Shown one piece after another: positions 33,997 through 46,655 of a stretch of 64,000 nt of DNA. Within the stretch, counting starts at the first letter, position 1; the number at the start of each line of letters is the position of its first letter. The notes under the pieces are model-generated. The model was not told where the DNA came from. It ran no database searches and worked only from the letters and a program-made list of their open reading frames with translations. Made by a program: the position numbers and the translations under genes. The stretch is from Halicephalobus mephisto (Eukaryota > Nematoda > Chromadorea > Rhabditida > Panagrolaimidae), in assembly GCA_009193035.1 (NCBI GenBank), contig SWDT01000001.1, positions 2,356,001-2,420,000 on the forward strand. Reading direction: 5' to 3'.

Positions 33997-36900
33997 ATGT
34001 ATTTGAATAATGCAAGATTTTATGAATCGTTGTCACGACGTCCAAAGGATCGCACCGAAGAGGCAAGTCTTGTTTGCTCTTCATATATAACCATACTGGC
34101 TATTGTTATAGGATCTCAACATTATCTACAGCAATTTAAGGAAGTTGGATATATTCAGTTGTCTCAACGATGCTCCTCTCAGAGTTGTTTGTCAAACGGC
34201 TCGACTGGAGCGGCATGCATCTCACCATGTGCTGTTCAGGTTGCTTTGACTGATTTGGCTAGTTATAATTCGTTATTATTTAGGAAAGGGCAAGTCGCCA
34301 CATGCTGGTATATTCTCCTAAGTGGTTCAGTTTATATGAATAAACAAATCTACATGCCCATAGGGTGGTAAGGCTGATTTTTGTTATTTTGTGGCCCCTT
34401 TCCCGATAACTTCTGCTTCAACCAAAGCGACATTTTGTTCCTTATCAGTTCAAGAGGAAATCTTAAGGTAATTCACGAATCTTTTATCTCGTCTTATCTT
34501 TCATTAGAAATCCTGTTCTCCTTTTGCTCGAAGCAAACCCATTAGTCAATATTCCCACTCGACTTGATTCTAAATCAAGTTTAATTAGAATTCAACGGTT
34601 GAAATTTACCATTTTGTCCAGCTCGACGTGTTCGGGAACAAAATGACTCAGATGAATGGTTCAGACTGTAGTTTGTTACTCAGTTGATGAATACATTGAC
34701 TTTTGCCTAGTCATTGTTTTCGTTTTTTGAGTTGGCATTTTGGTTGATCATTATCGCTTTGATCGATCGGCCAGACTATTCGCGCTACGCTCTTCCATTT
34801 CTTCAAGTTCGTCCCGAGATCGATTCTGCTTCCGATTCATGTTCTTTGACAAAACGAACTTCGACCGAACATGCGTTCAGCTGTCTCAATCACCAAGACC
34901 TTCCGACCGATCTTTTTCTCTTGCGAAAATGTGATATTCGGCGGCACTGAGCCATATCCCAATTCTCCATAGATCATTGATTGTCCCTACTGACGCAAGA
35001 TGGTTTGACTAAATAGTACAAACCCAATTTTAGTATTGTACGCATTACCTGTCCGTGCTCTAATTGACCAATGGGATGAGCAATCGCGCAGTTGCTGTTT
35101 GTTTTTTGCTTTTCCGTGTATAACCAGGTCCTCGAAGCTTTGACCTCTACGTGAAGGCTTTATTTTCTGATTTCGATCAATTTCGAGTTTCCCCAGGTTG
35201 AGTGTCCTCAACTTGCCTGTTCTGATATGATCTGCTTTCTGTGTCGCTTTGGTTGTTGTTAGAATAAGTGAACTGTTTTCACTTTTTCGGTCCACGGGCT
35301 AAACCCTATTATGTATTCAAATCTGTGAAATATTTCTTTTGTGAATGTATTTTTTAGCTTCGGAAAGCGGAATGGGATGAACCTCCGACGCAATAGTGAC
35401 TGTGTTCTTCTTCAAAATTCCGACATCATTGTGGTAAATTTTTATTTCCTGCTTTTGCCCTTTATGAGTTTTCGCTCATACTAGAACTCACGGATTTATG
35501 ATTATTGTTTGTGCAAAGACTTTTGCTCTAGTTTCCCAGCGAATAATGAATAAGACCCCTCAACTCGATAACGTCGTCAGTTTGAGTTAGATGTGAATAA
35601 TTACCAACTTTTTGTATCTGACCACTTGGGGTCTTGAAACCGGCTTTCTTGCGCTGGAGTAGACAAACCGTGGGAAAAGCAGAGCGATTGCAAGCATTTC
35701 TCTGTCATTGTGGATTTGCGAGTCTAAGACAATTGATTACTCGTTTTTCACCTCTGATGAATTTTATTTACATTGCAGATTGATTATCCTGACGTCCAGA
35801 GAATTCCAGTACATCATTCAGCTGGGAGTAGTTCTGCTAGTCAAACACCAACTCAGACTGTGAACTACAAGCAAGGAGCGTCACCTGCTCCAACTTTCCA
35901 CAAGAGACTTCAGTCGCTGAATCTGTCGACGGACGAGTCGGACAGCAGTCGTCGGCAACTCCGACCTGCCGCTCTGCCGAGAGTTCCTTCCCCAGCGCCT
36001 GGTTCTAGTCCCAATGTTAGTTCCACATCTGTGACTGTTGGTGACTCGACTGCTTCAAAGCGCCCGATGGCCCATTATCATGTAAGTCCTGTTTCTTATG
36101 GTCATTGGAGGTTTAGAATTGTGTTTTAGGAACCCACAAAGTGGTACATTTCCCCACAAGTCCCTTCATCCTCGGGTCCCTCTATTGGGCAGCAAAGAGC
36201 AGCATCTGTCGGCCCACAAATGCTACAAAGGCAATTGAACGATCCAAGAAACCACGCTAATGCGACGTCATCGATTTCTATCAGTGGTCACTCCGGTCCT
36301 ATTGTGGTGTCTTCTTCTGGGACACCTGGAGGCCCGCCGACCGTACACATGAGGACAAGTCTTCCCACAAGCCACAAGACGATGCCTCCTCCTCCTCCTC
36401 CCACAGGAACTAATAGTGGAACTAATTCGATGGCTTCAACTTCAGCAATTCCCTTCAATGGTCGATTAGATCAAGAAACCACAAATGTTCCATTAACACA
36501 TCGATTTAGCAAAACTCGATTTCAATTCTCACGCAAGGTTCGTTTTCCGATTTCCTTTAATTAGTTCTTTTATTTTTTGTGTTCGCTAAAACGATGTTGC
36601 TTTTGCAGAATTCGGATGATGCGGGAACGACAACGGTTAAGATTCGAGCGTTGTCCGGAAATCAGGCTTCCATAAGTAGTGTGGCTCGGAGACTTCGAGC
36701 AAGAAGTACTGCTTCCTCCAGTACAACCGAGGGGGATGATTTTTCCGGGTTACCCGAAGCCGCCGTCGACAGTGAGGATGAGGATGAAGAGTCTTGTCCA
36801 TCCCACGATTCCTATCAGGAGTTGAAGGATAATGTTCGGGAATGCTTGGAGAAAGAGCCTTCTGAGAGAAATAGCGACGACATCTCCATTCTGATGGTCA

Positions 36901-39900
36901 GTTTCTTTTATGCAAACACTGTTTTCCATGGGAATATTCCTCTTTCAGGATTTCATGCAACAAATGCCCGCTCTCGCCTGTTTACCACTCAGTATAAAGC
37001 GGCAGTTGTGTTTGAAGATGGTATTTGCGGTTGTTTCTGATGCCGGAACGGTTATCCTCCAACACGGGGAGAAAATTGATTCCTGGTTTGTCTTGAGATG
37101 CTTAGGTCATTCAATTAACTACTCCTTTCCAGGTCTGTCGTTGTCAATGGAGCTGTAGAGCACGTCAAACCGAATGGAGAAAAAGTGGAATTCCGACTGG
37201 GGGATTGTTTCGGAGCTGAGCCAATACCCACTGCTCAATATCACGAAGGAGAAATGAGGACTCTTGTGGATGATTGCGAGTTTGTCCTTGTTGAGCACTC
37301 TGATTACTGCACTATCATGTCTACAGTTCATCAACACATTGAGAAGGAGTCTGATGATCTTACTGGGGAAATCGTGAGTGAAACAGAGCGGAGAATGGTC
37401 GGTAACCAGGTGGGATTGGTGCTCATCAAAGCCAAGCCGGAGAAACTGGTCCAGCATTTAATCGACGACATTGATGCAAATATTGATGCTCAATTTATGG
37501 AAGTCTTTCTCCTTATGTACAGAGTATTCATTCCTGATCCAATGACAGTTATGGAAAAACTCCTTCAATGGTTCCACGATCCTTCTCTCAGGGATAAAGT
37601 GGCGAGAATCTTGCTTCTGTGGGTGAACAATCACTTTAATGATTTTGAAGTCCACAAAAGCCTGAATAACTCGCTGGAGGTCTTCGAGAATCAGTTAGAA
37701 GCAACTTCAATGTATAGTCAACAAGCTTTGTTAAATATTACTTGCAGTGTCAAGTCGAAGTCAAGAACCGTTACTTTGACAAGATCCAAAAGAGACCAAG
37801 AGCTAGGGTTCAATATTCTCGGGGGGAAAGAGGTGAATCATGGACTTTTCATAAGTTACGTCGAGCCAAGCACTGTGGCTGACAAGAATGGATTGAAGAG
37901 GGGGGATGAGGTTTGTTTTTCATTTTTCGAAGGAGATGAGACGTCTTTCTTATAGATCTTGGAAGTAAATGGCCAAAGTTGTCGTCATGTTACGCTCTCT
38001 AGAGCGTTGGACATTCTCCGAGAGAGTACGCATTTGAGCCTCACTTTGAAGTCGAATTTGATGGGATTCAAGGAAATGCTTTCTCATCAAGATAAGCTAC
38101 AAGTTGATGTCGAAGATGCACCAGACTCCTCTCTTACTGGGAGATCTGTACCTCCTCCTCCGAATGGGAGTGTTGGGAGATTCCAGAAGAAGAACGCTTT
38201 CGCTAATAGCGGCCGAAGGTCGACATTGAATGTGATTCCCACTGCTGCAGGAGGGAATGTTGTTAGGCCAGTTGGGGGTAATTCCAATCCAATCAATACT
38301 TGGTCGGTTAGTAGTAACAGTTCTGCCTCGTCTCATGGATCCAACAACAAGGCGTCGATGTTTGAGAAGCTTTTCGGTATGTTGAAGGGAGCCAATAACT
38401 CTGCAGATGTTGCTGACGGGATAGAAGATACGAGACCTCATGCTCTGAGAACCAGCAGATCGAACCCAGATATCTCTGGGTACTTGATTAAACACGGCTC
38501 TCAGCTGTCTCAAGGAGGACATGGCCCTAATGTTGTTTCCTCGGGGGATGGGCATGCGATGGCTGAGCAAGCGATTAAGATCTACAGAAGTGACCAATCT
38601 GTCCGTTACTTGACCATCTTTCCCGAAACGACGGCCAAGAACGTGGTCCAACTTGCCCTCCAAGAATTTGGCATGAATAATGATGGAGCGAGTACTGACT
38701 GGTCCTTGTGTGAATGCACAGTAACTAAGGAAGGAGTCAATAAACAACGACGACTGCCAGATGATATGTGCAACTTGGCTGAGAGAATCGGGTTAAGTAG
38801 TCGGTTCTACCTGAAGAACAACACTAGATCTGAGAACCTCATCCCAGATGAACTCGCTCCAGAGATCCTCAAAGAAGCCAAGATTAGTCTCCAGAATCTG
38901 AACGCCTTATTTGTTGCTACCCAGTTGACTCTTCAGGATTTTGCGGCCTTTTCTGCTATTGAACCGACGGAGTACGTCGACAACCTCTTCCAACTCGATT
39001 CCAAGTATGGTTGGGCCCAGTTGACCGAGTTTGAGAATCTTTTTAACAAGGAAATGTGGTGGGTGGTAACTGAAGTATGCAATGAAAAGAACCTCTCGAA
39101 ACGGGTAAAGTTGATCAAGAAGTTTATCAAAATCGCTCGCCATTGTCGTGATCTCAGGAACTTCAACTCCATGTTTGCAATTGTTAGTGGATTAGAAAAG
39201 CCAGCTGTCAGGAGACTCACTCATTCTTGGGAAAAGGTGTCTGGGTGAGTGCAGCTGAATCATTTCTGGTTCTAATTATCTGTTTAGGAAATATCTGAAG
39301 ATGCTGAGTGATGTTCAGCAGCTTATGGATCCGACTCGGAACATGTCCAAATACCGCCAACATTTGGCTGCTGTTTCAATGGAACCTCCAGTGGTCCCCA
39401 TTTATCCCATCCTGAGAAAGGATTTGATCTTTTCTCACGAAGCAAATCCCACATGGAATGACAAATTGGTCAATTTTGAGAAACTGAGGAAAATTGCCAG
39501 GATCATCAGGGAGACGATGAGGTTCTCCAGTGTTCCATACGACGTGGATCTGCTGATGGAGCCCGGATTTTCCGGAGATTTGACTACTGCAACCATCAAG
39601 AAGGCGGCGGGAGCAGGTCCTGCAGGTGGGAAGCAAACTGCAACCCAGTCCAGAAAGAAACTTTATGAGCAAACTTTGATGATCCGGAAAGTCAAAGCCT
39701 ATCTGGCTAGTCTCCAAGTTATCGAGTCGGAATTGGACCTAGACAGAATGTCTCTGGAGTGCGAGCCTCAAACAAATTCCAACAACTTAGGAGGGTCTAA
39801 TTCTGTCTCGCAGCCTAGAAGAAGAGGGCCTTCGCCATCACCGAGCAGTCTGTCTTCCCACTCAAATCAGTCGGATCAGAGAAATCCCAGTCAGCAACAG

Positions 39901-40251
39901 AGATTTGCTCCTAAATTCGGTAGGACTTGAAATTAAGGTTTTATTCATCCGACCATCTTTCTTGTAGGCGTCGAATCCCCTCAGGCAGTTCAAAAAATGC
40001 TCTCCCTCGTGCAAACTTCTAGAGTCAAGACTCAGCCAGTACAAAGACCTCATTTACCTTCTGGGTCAACAGTTTCCAAAAAGTCGTCTCTCTCCTCCTC
40101 CACAGCGGGAACCGTGGCTACAGTAGGAAGTAGCAACGGGTCCCCTACAGGCACAACTCCTCAGATGATGCGTCGAATGCCGTCGTTCAACTCCAAAAGT
40201 GTTGACGGGAATGGTCACAATGAAATGGGTGTTGATGTTGGACCAAATTAG
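33997..40251 (+). CDS. pxf-1: Rap guanine-nucleotide exchange factor, PDZ-GEF/RA-GEF type
   Basis: Model of 12 exons: 33997-34062, 34112-34239, 34284-34367, 35358-35433, 35779-36081, 36130-36537, 36609-36896, 36949-37085, 37133-37910, 37956-39244, 39288-39919 and 39968-40251; 1490 residues with all junctions in phase. Domains in order: degenerate cyclic-nucleotide-binding-like domain (about 1-125), Ser/Pro-rich linker, second such domain (about 451-600, FVLVEHSDYCTIM), RasGEF N-terminal domain (about 600-700), PDZ (about 705-785, LGFNILGGKEVNHGLFISYV), Ras-association (about 955-1050) and catalytic RasGEF (about 1070-1310, LTLQDFAAFSAIEPTEYVDN), then a Ser-rich tail. It activates Rap GTPases in adhesion and epidermal or neuronal integrity; in C. 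elegans pxf-1 acts in epidermis during moulting. The first intron uses GC-AG splicing. Intron 3 is nearly 1 kb and could hold an alternative promoter. The N-terminal start is uncertain. Confidence 0.93.
34063..34064 (+). other. GC splice donor of pxf-1 intron 1
   Basis: Exon 1 ends GAAGAG and continues GCAAGTCT, so the intron starts with GC instead of GT. The nearest GT would put the reading frame out of phase, while GC joins TEE to DLNIIYSNLRKL in the conserved cyclic-nucleotide-binding-like domain. GCAAGT is the usual sequence of functional GC donors. Confidence 0.75.
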
Positions 40252-42342
40252 TCCTGCTTGGCATTGCCTGAATTCTGCCTTCGTTGGAAGACCTCTATTA
40301 CTACCGGAGCATTATTGTTCACTTATCGTATCTAACTTTGCTCAGTTGATCATAATTATTAATGCATATTAATTTTTACCATGGATTCGGTGAACCAGTG
40401 CTCACAATAAAAATGATATATCAATTGTTGGTTATTTAGGTTTGTACGCAGAGTGAAGCAAGGAATTAGTAGTATCCAAAAAATCTAAATTTTGAGCTTT
40501 TCCAAGCATCGTTATGTTCTTTGCACTGCTAACTCGTTAATTAAAAATGCGGATAGTGTACTGGTCTCAAATATTTGGATTTTCTAAACACTATCCATAT
40601 TTCCGAATGACTACGACAGAAAAAGGTTTTGCGGAATTTTCTGATTGTCTATCCCTTCATTTTCCAACTTAATTTTCAGCTTGAAAATGAGAAAAGTGGT
40701 TTTTCTTCAAAATTCGAAGTTGACGAAAGTGGTGCTTCCCTATTTGATAACAAGGTAAGGGGTCAAATTCTAAATTTCCTTTCTGCGAATAATTTTGGTG
40801 TTCTGGAAAATTCAAAATTTGACAAAACATTTCAACAGCATTCTTTTTATTATTTAGGTAATTATTTAATCGATGAAGAAATAACTCTCAGAAATGTGTC
40901 TATGCATTTATTTTTCTATTTGGAAGGTTTTTATCTAATTAATAGATTACAGAGATCTTTCCAAATAAAAGATTAGTTATACTAATTCGAATCATTAACT
41001 AATGGGTTTTGACTTTTATTATTAAAATCCTTATAATAGCCATATTTGCAATAAGATATTCTACAAGACAAATGAGAAATTACATCATTTCTCTAAATCC
41101 CATTAGTAAATTCAATGAACTTTAAAACTTTGAACTTAATTTCTTATCCAATCTCATCCTGATTTTCCGTTTATGCTTTGTATTAATCCAATTATAGATA
41201 GTTCAATATTGTCTTAGCATTATAATCAAGCATAATGAAATTATCGAACTCTGGATCTTAATGTCACTCAAATGGGGTAGAGAAACTTTGGAAAAATCCA
41301 GCAAATGGTGAACGAAGTAAAAAATTTAGGGAACAAATTCAACAGAAAGATCTAGTAACTCAACATTTGGTAATGTGTTTTGACCATTTGCTTGAAGAAT
41401 CCCAACGGAGATTATTATTTCGAAGGATTAGCAAAATGGGAAATATTTTTGTTTTTTTTCAAAATAAAGTCCTAAAAGTAATCTATTAATGCAAAATAAT
41501 ATAACTAATTTCATTTTAAAAAATGCATTAGATCAAATTCCTTGGTTCGAAGGAGTAAAGATAGAAGTACAATGCAAACGATGTTGAAGTATTAAGAAAA
41601 ATGATATTAAGTCTGAATTTTACACAAACTGGACAATACCGTTTCCTACGATTTGTCTTACGTTTTAAATTGAAGGGTCTTTCAAAGGTTCCTACTTTAC
41701 TACTGTATTAGCTGCGTTATCATGCATTTCTGTGATTTACAACTTTCGCTTAAAGCTCTCTCATTAGCAGTAAACCATTTTTATTTTGATTAGATGATTT
41801 ATCGAGGTATAATTTACAGACAGAAAACACAACATACGTCCATATTCGACATATTGTTAAAGTTATCAATCAATTTGTCTCAACTTCGTCTGCCTTAACA
41901 AGTTCAAAGGTAGCCGAATTCAAGGAAAATGGTGCTAATCTTTAAACAGAAGCATCGACACAACGGATTAGTTGTTCTTTGCTGATAACTGAGAATGAAA
42001 CGTTAGAACAAGTGAATGAATCAAGTACAAAGTACGGTTTCTACAGTACAAATCCAGGGAAATATAAGTGGTCTTTGGTGTGAAGGAAAGTTTAATCTTT
42101 AGCAAAGTTGAAAGATCAGGATTCCCATATGATTTTAAGAGCATTATCCATAAAACTTTGTATAAATCATGTATTCTATGCTTGGTGGAGGAGACAAGTT
42201 ATTTGTCCGTCTTGTGCTCTATGATTTCTGCCGCTTATCAGTTATCAATCATTCCATACACAGTCGGTCCATAGTGTGTTTACTCGCCATTCAGTTAGGC
42301 GAACAGAACTTTAATTCTGCCAAAATTGTAGCTGATGCCGAG
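40252..42342. other. intergenic, 2.1 kb, with one isolated exon-like segment
   Basis: A polyadenylation signal (AATAAA, 40406-40411) lies 155 bases after the pxf-1 stop. The segment 40680-40754 is flanked by TTTTCAG and GTAAGG and reads LENEKSGFSSKFEVDESGAS, a plausible 25-codon exon, but no partner exon in phase was found. A stretch near 41880-41944 reads STSSALTSSKVAEFKENGAN before a stop, faintly reminiscent of it. The rest is AT-rich with no motif. Confidence 0.35.
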
Positions 42343-43401
42343 ATGGCCGCGCCATTCAATGGCGAAGAATTTTACGCTAAACGTTCCATATTCACCTCCC
42401 TGATGGGATTGAAAATTGGAAAGAGTTCATCATCGAAAAATCCAGGTAGGAGCTGAATTTAGCAGTCAATTATAGTTTTATATGAGGTTTTCAGTTCCTA
42501 CTCCAGGACCACCTCCTCAACCTAGTAATTATATCCCAAACGATGAACCTTGTTCATCGAGGTCCTTTTTTCGACAACCCCAGCCCGTTCCAGAGCCTCT
42601 GGAAGACTCTTACAAGTTATCTGCTGGCGATTTTCCCGGTCGAGAGCGTTCTCTCAGTGAGCAATTAGCTGACACGTTGTTGTTGGCTTCCCCAGAGTCT
42701 TCAAGGGAGCCAATTCAAAGTCCTCATGACATTTACAAAGAAATTATATGTGAATGTGCTCATTTCGAACAACAACCTAGGGTAAGCTTTTCCGTAAATT
42801 GCTAATGCAATTAAGAAAAATATCTCAGATGCAAATCCAAGAACAACAACTAATAGTGCAGCAGAATATGTACTCACCGGTACCTCAAAATCACCAGACA
42901 TATTATGGGGCTTATACTTCTCCAGAAATGCCGATGCCGTACTCAGCCCCAACTCCGTCACCTAACGTCTGTCCTCATTGTCATCATTCTCCGGTGATTC
43001 CGAAGAAAAACACGGGGATATTGGAGGAACTTTCCGGAAAGACAAGTCTGGAAGATCTCGTCAAACTTGTTGTTGCAGTAGTTAAGGACACCGGGATGCT
43101 TGGGAAGAACGATAAGAAGCAAGAATCGCCTGAGGAAATCCTCAGACGCAAGAGACAGCAGGTAAGTTATTATTTCGCTTAATTACTTATTAGTTAATTC
43201 CAGAATAATGAAGCAGCCGCCCGTTATAGACGACGACAGAAGGAAGCGAAATTAATCGCAAATACAGAACTTGATGCTTTGACTGTCCGTAACAATGAAT
43301 TGAAAAAAGAACTGAGCTACCTTCAGGACCAGATCAACAAAACTAAAGCAGAATTATCTCAGAAGAGAGTTTTGACGACTGATCCATCGACTAATTCCTG
43401 A
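42343..43401 (+). CDS. bZIP transcription factor
   Basis: Model: exons 42343-42445, 42495-42781, 42829-43161 and 43204-43401, 306 residues, in phase. The N-terminal two thirds are Pro-, Ser- and Gln-rich and probably disordered (activation region), with a CPHCHH segment. The basic region and zipper are at the C terminus: RRKRQQNNEAAARYRRRQKE, with the N-x-x-A-A-x-x-Y-R signature of the ATF4-like group, then leucine-type heptads (LDALTVRNNELKKELSYLQD). The intron between exons 3 and 4 falls inside the basic region, joining QQ to NNEAAARYR. It probably binds DNA as a homo- or heterodimer in the nucleus; a stress-response ATF4/zip-type role is possible but cannot be decided by eye. The frame is open upstream of the ATG, so the start is likely but not certain. 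Confidence 0.88.
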
Positions 43402-43554
43402 TTGATTCCGTCATTGTCTCTTAGGATAAACGAGTAACTTACAAATTTCAAAAAACTTATGATTTTATAAAATGACAAGTTTGAGATCAAAGACGTTGAG
43501 AGATCAAAAGCAAAGTAAACCGTATAACAGGCAAGAAATTGTTGATATTTAGAT

Positions 43555-45205
43555 TCAGTGGATATCCCGTCGTTTCGGTCGGCAAATGCCCCCAAAAAGT
43601 CCATAGAGATATGGGTTGATTACCGAGTTGACTATCATGAGTCCATGAAGACAATAAAATTTGTTTGCATGCTTGCTGAAAGTTTCTGGGTCAATGAATT
43701 GGATTAGCCCAAGAGCGTTGTACGGCAGCCAACAGATGATGTAAGCAGCAACTAGTAAGAAGCTCACTCGGATTGCTCTACTTCTAAAACTCCTTCAAAC
43801 TCTATTTGTAATTATTTTGCTTTCTAGTCACAGACCTATTAAGCTTTGCTCCATAAGTAACACTATTACTGATGGTTGGCATGGCAGATGGTAAAGTGTT
43901 GAAGGAGACAGTCGACCCTCTAGGTTGTTGGCCTGTCAAAGGTTGCATTAACTCGTCATTAATCACTATTTTTGGATTAGCAGCTGTAAATATAAATTGC
44001 TCTGTAATTTTAAAAGCTATGAAATTACCAAAATGGACTCCAGGTGGCTTTGAAACAACTGTCTCTACTGTGTCTATGCCGGTATGGTAAGAAACTCCAC
44101 CAGGGCAGTTTCTATTATCAGTAGTCACAGCACTTCCTGTTACAGCAGTCGTTCTCGTCCCTATACGCATCCTGCAGGAGGACGTAATCGCAGTACCGCA
44201 GGTAGAGTTTCGAGCGTTCTCAATATTGAAAGCTAGGGGTTTCGAGTTGAAGTAGACCCAGCAAGAAACGATCAAATAACAGAGCTAAAATGAGAGAGTA
44301 ATAGACATTGTTTTCTTTCTACTTACAACAACAATCGTCGCAGGAATCCAAAAGATTAATAACATATGAACCACGATGTAAATATTCTCTTCGTAAAGCA
44401 AAGTGTGGTAATTAATTTCGGTGTTATTACTCAAGGATGCTTCTGCTCGAAGAATTTCCCAAATCTATAATTCATGTATTATCAAGTTAATTCTTGCTCT
44501 CGAATTATCACCTGCATGCATTGGCTCCAATTTATTTCTTTAAACGCCAAATAGGACCTCCAGATGGCAAATTGAGGAGCACTGCTAATAAAAGCTGCGA
44601 CCCAGGCTATCCACAACATGATCCTGGTTCTCCGGTGAGCCTTTTCTGGACTGTGGTGAGAGGAAGACAAAACAGAAAGAAGTCTATCTAAGGCTATACA
44701 CACAATCACATTCGAAGAAATCTAGAAAAACAAACGGATGATAAAAAACCGATTCAAACATACTTGGAAAGCAAAGGTGTGAAGGCATTTGACCAGACGA
44801 CAAAGCAAATCCCCGCCACGCCAATCATAAGTTAGAAGCCAACATGCCCTAGATGGTACGTAAATAAAGAGGACAAACAAGTCTGAGTAATTAAGATGAC
44901 GTTTGAGAATATCCAGCCTTGTACATGTTGGTCTTTCTGCTAGCTAGAAATTTACGATTTAAAAGGGCTAATTATAGGGGAGAAAAGATATGTCATACAC
45001 AAATATTGCAATCCTAAGAATTTCACAAATATGATAATTTAATCATTCTCTGGAGATTTCCGAGAATGATAGAAAATGGAATGTGTGGGTCGTTTCTCAC
45101 CTGAGTATAAGCCGCCAAGTTCAAGGGCCCTCCGATGACAAATAAGAGGACTAAGGTGGCGAGTTCAACATAATCGCTCACAATTGGCTCTGGGGGACCT
45201 TCCAT
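43555..45205 (-). CDS. GnRH/vasopressin-receptor-like peptide GPCR
   Basis: Minus-strand model of seven exons: 45205-45101, 44943-44764, 44721-44512, 44464-44327, 44284-44029, 43983-43836 and 43783-43555; 421 residues, all in phase. Family marks are helix 3 VIVCIALDRLLSVL (the DRY position is DRL), RTRIMLWIAWVAAFISSAPQ in helix 4, a long Ser/Thr-rich third intracellular loop (about 110 residues), helix 6 FLLVAAYIICWLPYNALGLI and helix 7 VINPYLYGLFGG. The combination ALDR...SAPQ...NPxxYGLF is that of the nematode gnrr group, related to vertebrate GnRH and vasopressin receptors. The splice between exons 6 and 7 was placed by the only in-phase GT that restores helix 6. Convergent with the bZIP gene, with 153 bases between the stops. 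Confidence 0.87.
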
Positions 45206-46655
45206 CTGAAATAGAGAATATTTCGTGTATTGTGAAAATAACCCATTGAGTCAAGCGAAATTAATGAAGTCTGCGTCAATAGGAGGGATGTGGCAATTCT
45301 ATTTGGCTTCGAAATAAAAGAAAGGAGGTTTTTGGACTTGGGAACGAAAACTCTTCATTATAAAACTTCAGAAAACTCTACTAGTAACAATTAGACCCCT
45401 TTCTCTAAAATTGTTAATTAGAAAAGAAAGTGGAAGACATTCAAATTCAGTCGAAGCTTTAAAATGGCACATTCCTCCCTACACTTGAAAATGTATGAAG
45501 AGGGAAGTGTCAGAAGATCACTTGAAAGTTAGTAGGCAGACTTTACATGTTCGTTAGCATCCAACTTGCTTAATACTGACAGTTTGAAAAATTAATGTTC
45601 TCAGAAACAGGTGTGCATATAAAATCTTGCAGTCAGCCAACCTTAGAAACACGAATCCTCAGGACTTTCAAAACACTTCCGTGCATGAAAAACAAATTAC
45701 AGGACTAAATAAATCAGGATTCCTTCCCCTCGTGGGAAGCAGACTTATTTTATTTGTGAAGTTAGACTCGACAGGCTTCAGCTGGAGTTAACGTTTATTT
45801 TTATTTTCTGTTAGATATTTTAAATACGAAAATGGAATACAAAGAGACATTATTTTTGTAAAGAACTAGTCATAACAACGAATGTCCATTTCTCCCCTTG
45901 TAGATAGGAAATGCGATAAACCCAACTGAGGAGGATTGGAAAGGAATCCTACATCGTGGTTAATTTTACCACGCGACAAAAAAGATTCAAGCAAAAAAAA
46001 ACTCTGGAAATTTCGCTGAAGCGTGAGTGAAATCACCCCTAAATATAAATGGGAAACTGACAAAAACAACAAGGTATAATAAATGCCCAAGGCAATGTAG
46101 TAAAGTCTTTTATTTCTCATAGATTAAAACTTTTAGTCGAACAACCAAGATGAAAATTTTTTAAAATTATTTTTATCTAGAAATTCATCAAAAGCATTAG
46201 AATGATTAATGAGCCAAGGGAATAAATTTCAAGAATTCAAATTCATATATACAAATAGCCATCCATTTGCCAAGTTTCATTTTGGGATTTTAAAAACGAC
46301 AAGTCCATTTCGAAGAAAGGTTTAGTGCTAAAGCAGACATAAATGCCCAATTTATCATTTTATGCAGAATTTAACGCTCACTTGGAGAACACCGAACCAC
46401 TTGCAAAACAAATGGAAAAGCCAACTTTTTCAAGTAGGAGTAAGGATATTTTGACAGAGTGTCGAGAGAAGACAGCACCCAGTAATTTACCCAATGTCTA
46501 GGACTATTACTTTCGACGCATTTATTAACAAGAACAGAAATGCATTATAAATAATACATATATAAGAACCAAATCAATAGTCAAACATCGTGAGACCTAA
46601 TAATCATGAATAGTAATTAAATCACAACACGTTATAAGTTACCTGACTGACCCAT
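45206..46655. other. intergenic, 1.45 kb
   Basis: Lies upstream of the GnRH-type receptor and downstream of endoplasmin. It is AT-rich, with one non-conserved frame at 45866-46120. No gene, repeat or RNA is supported. Confidence 0.45.
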
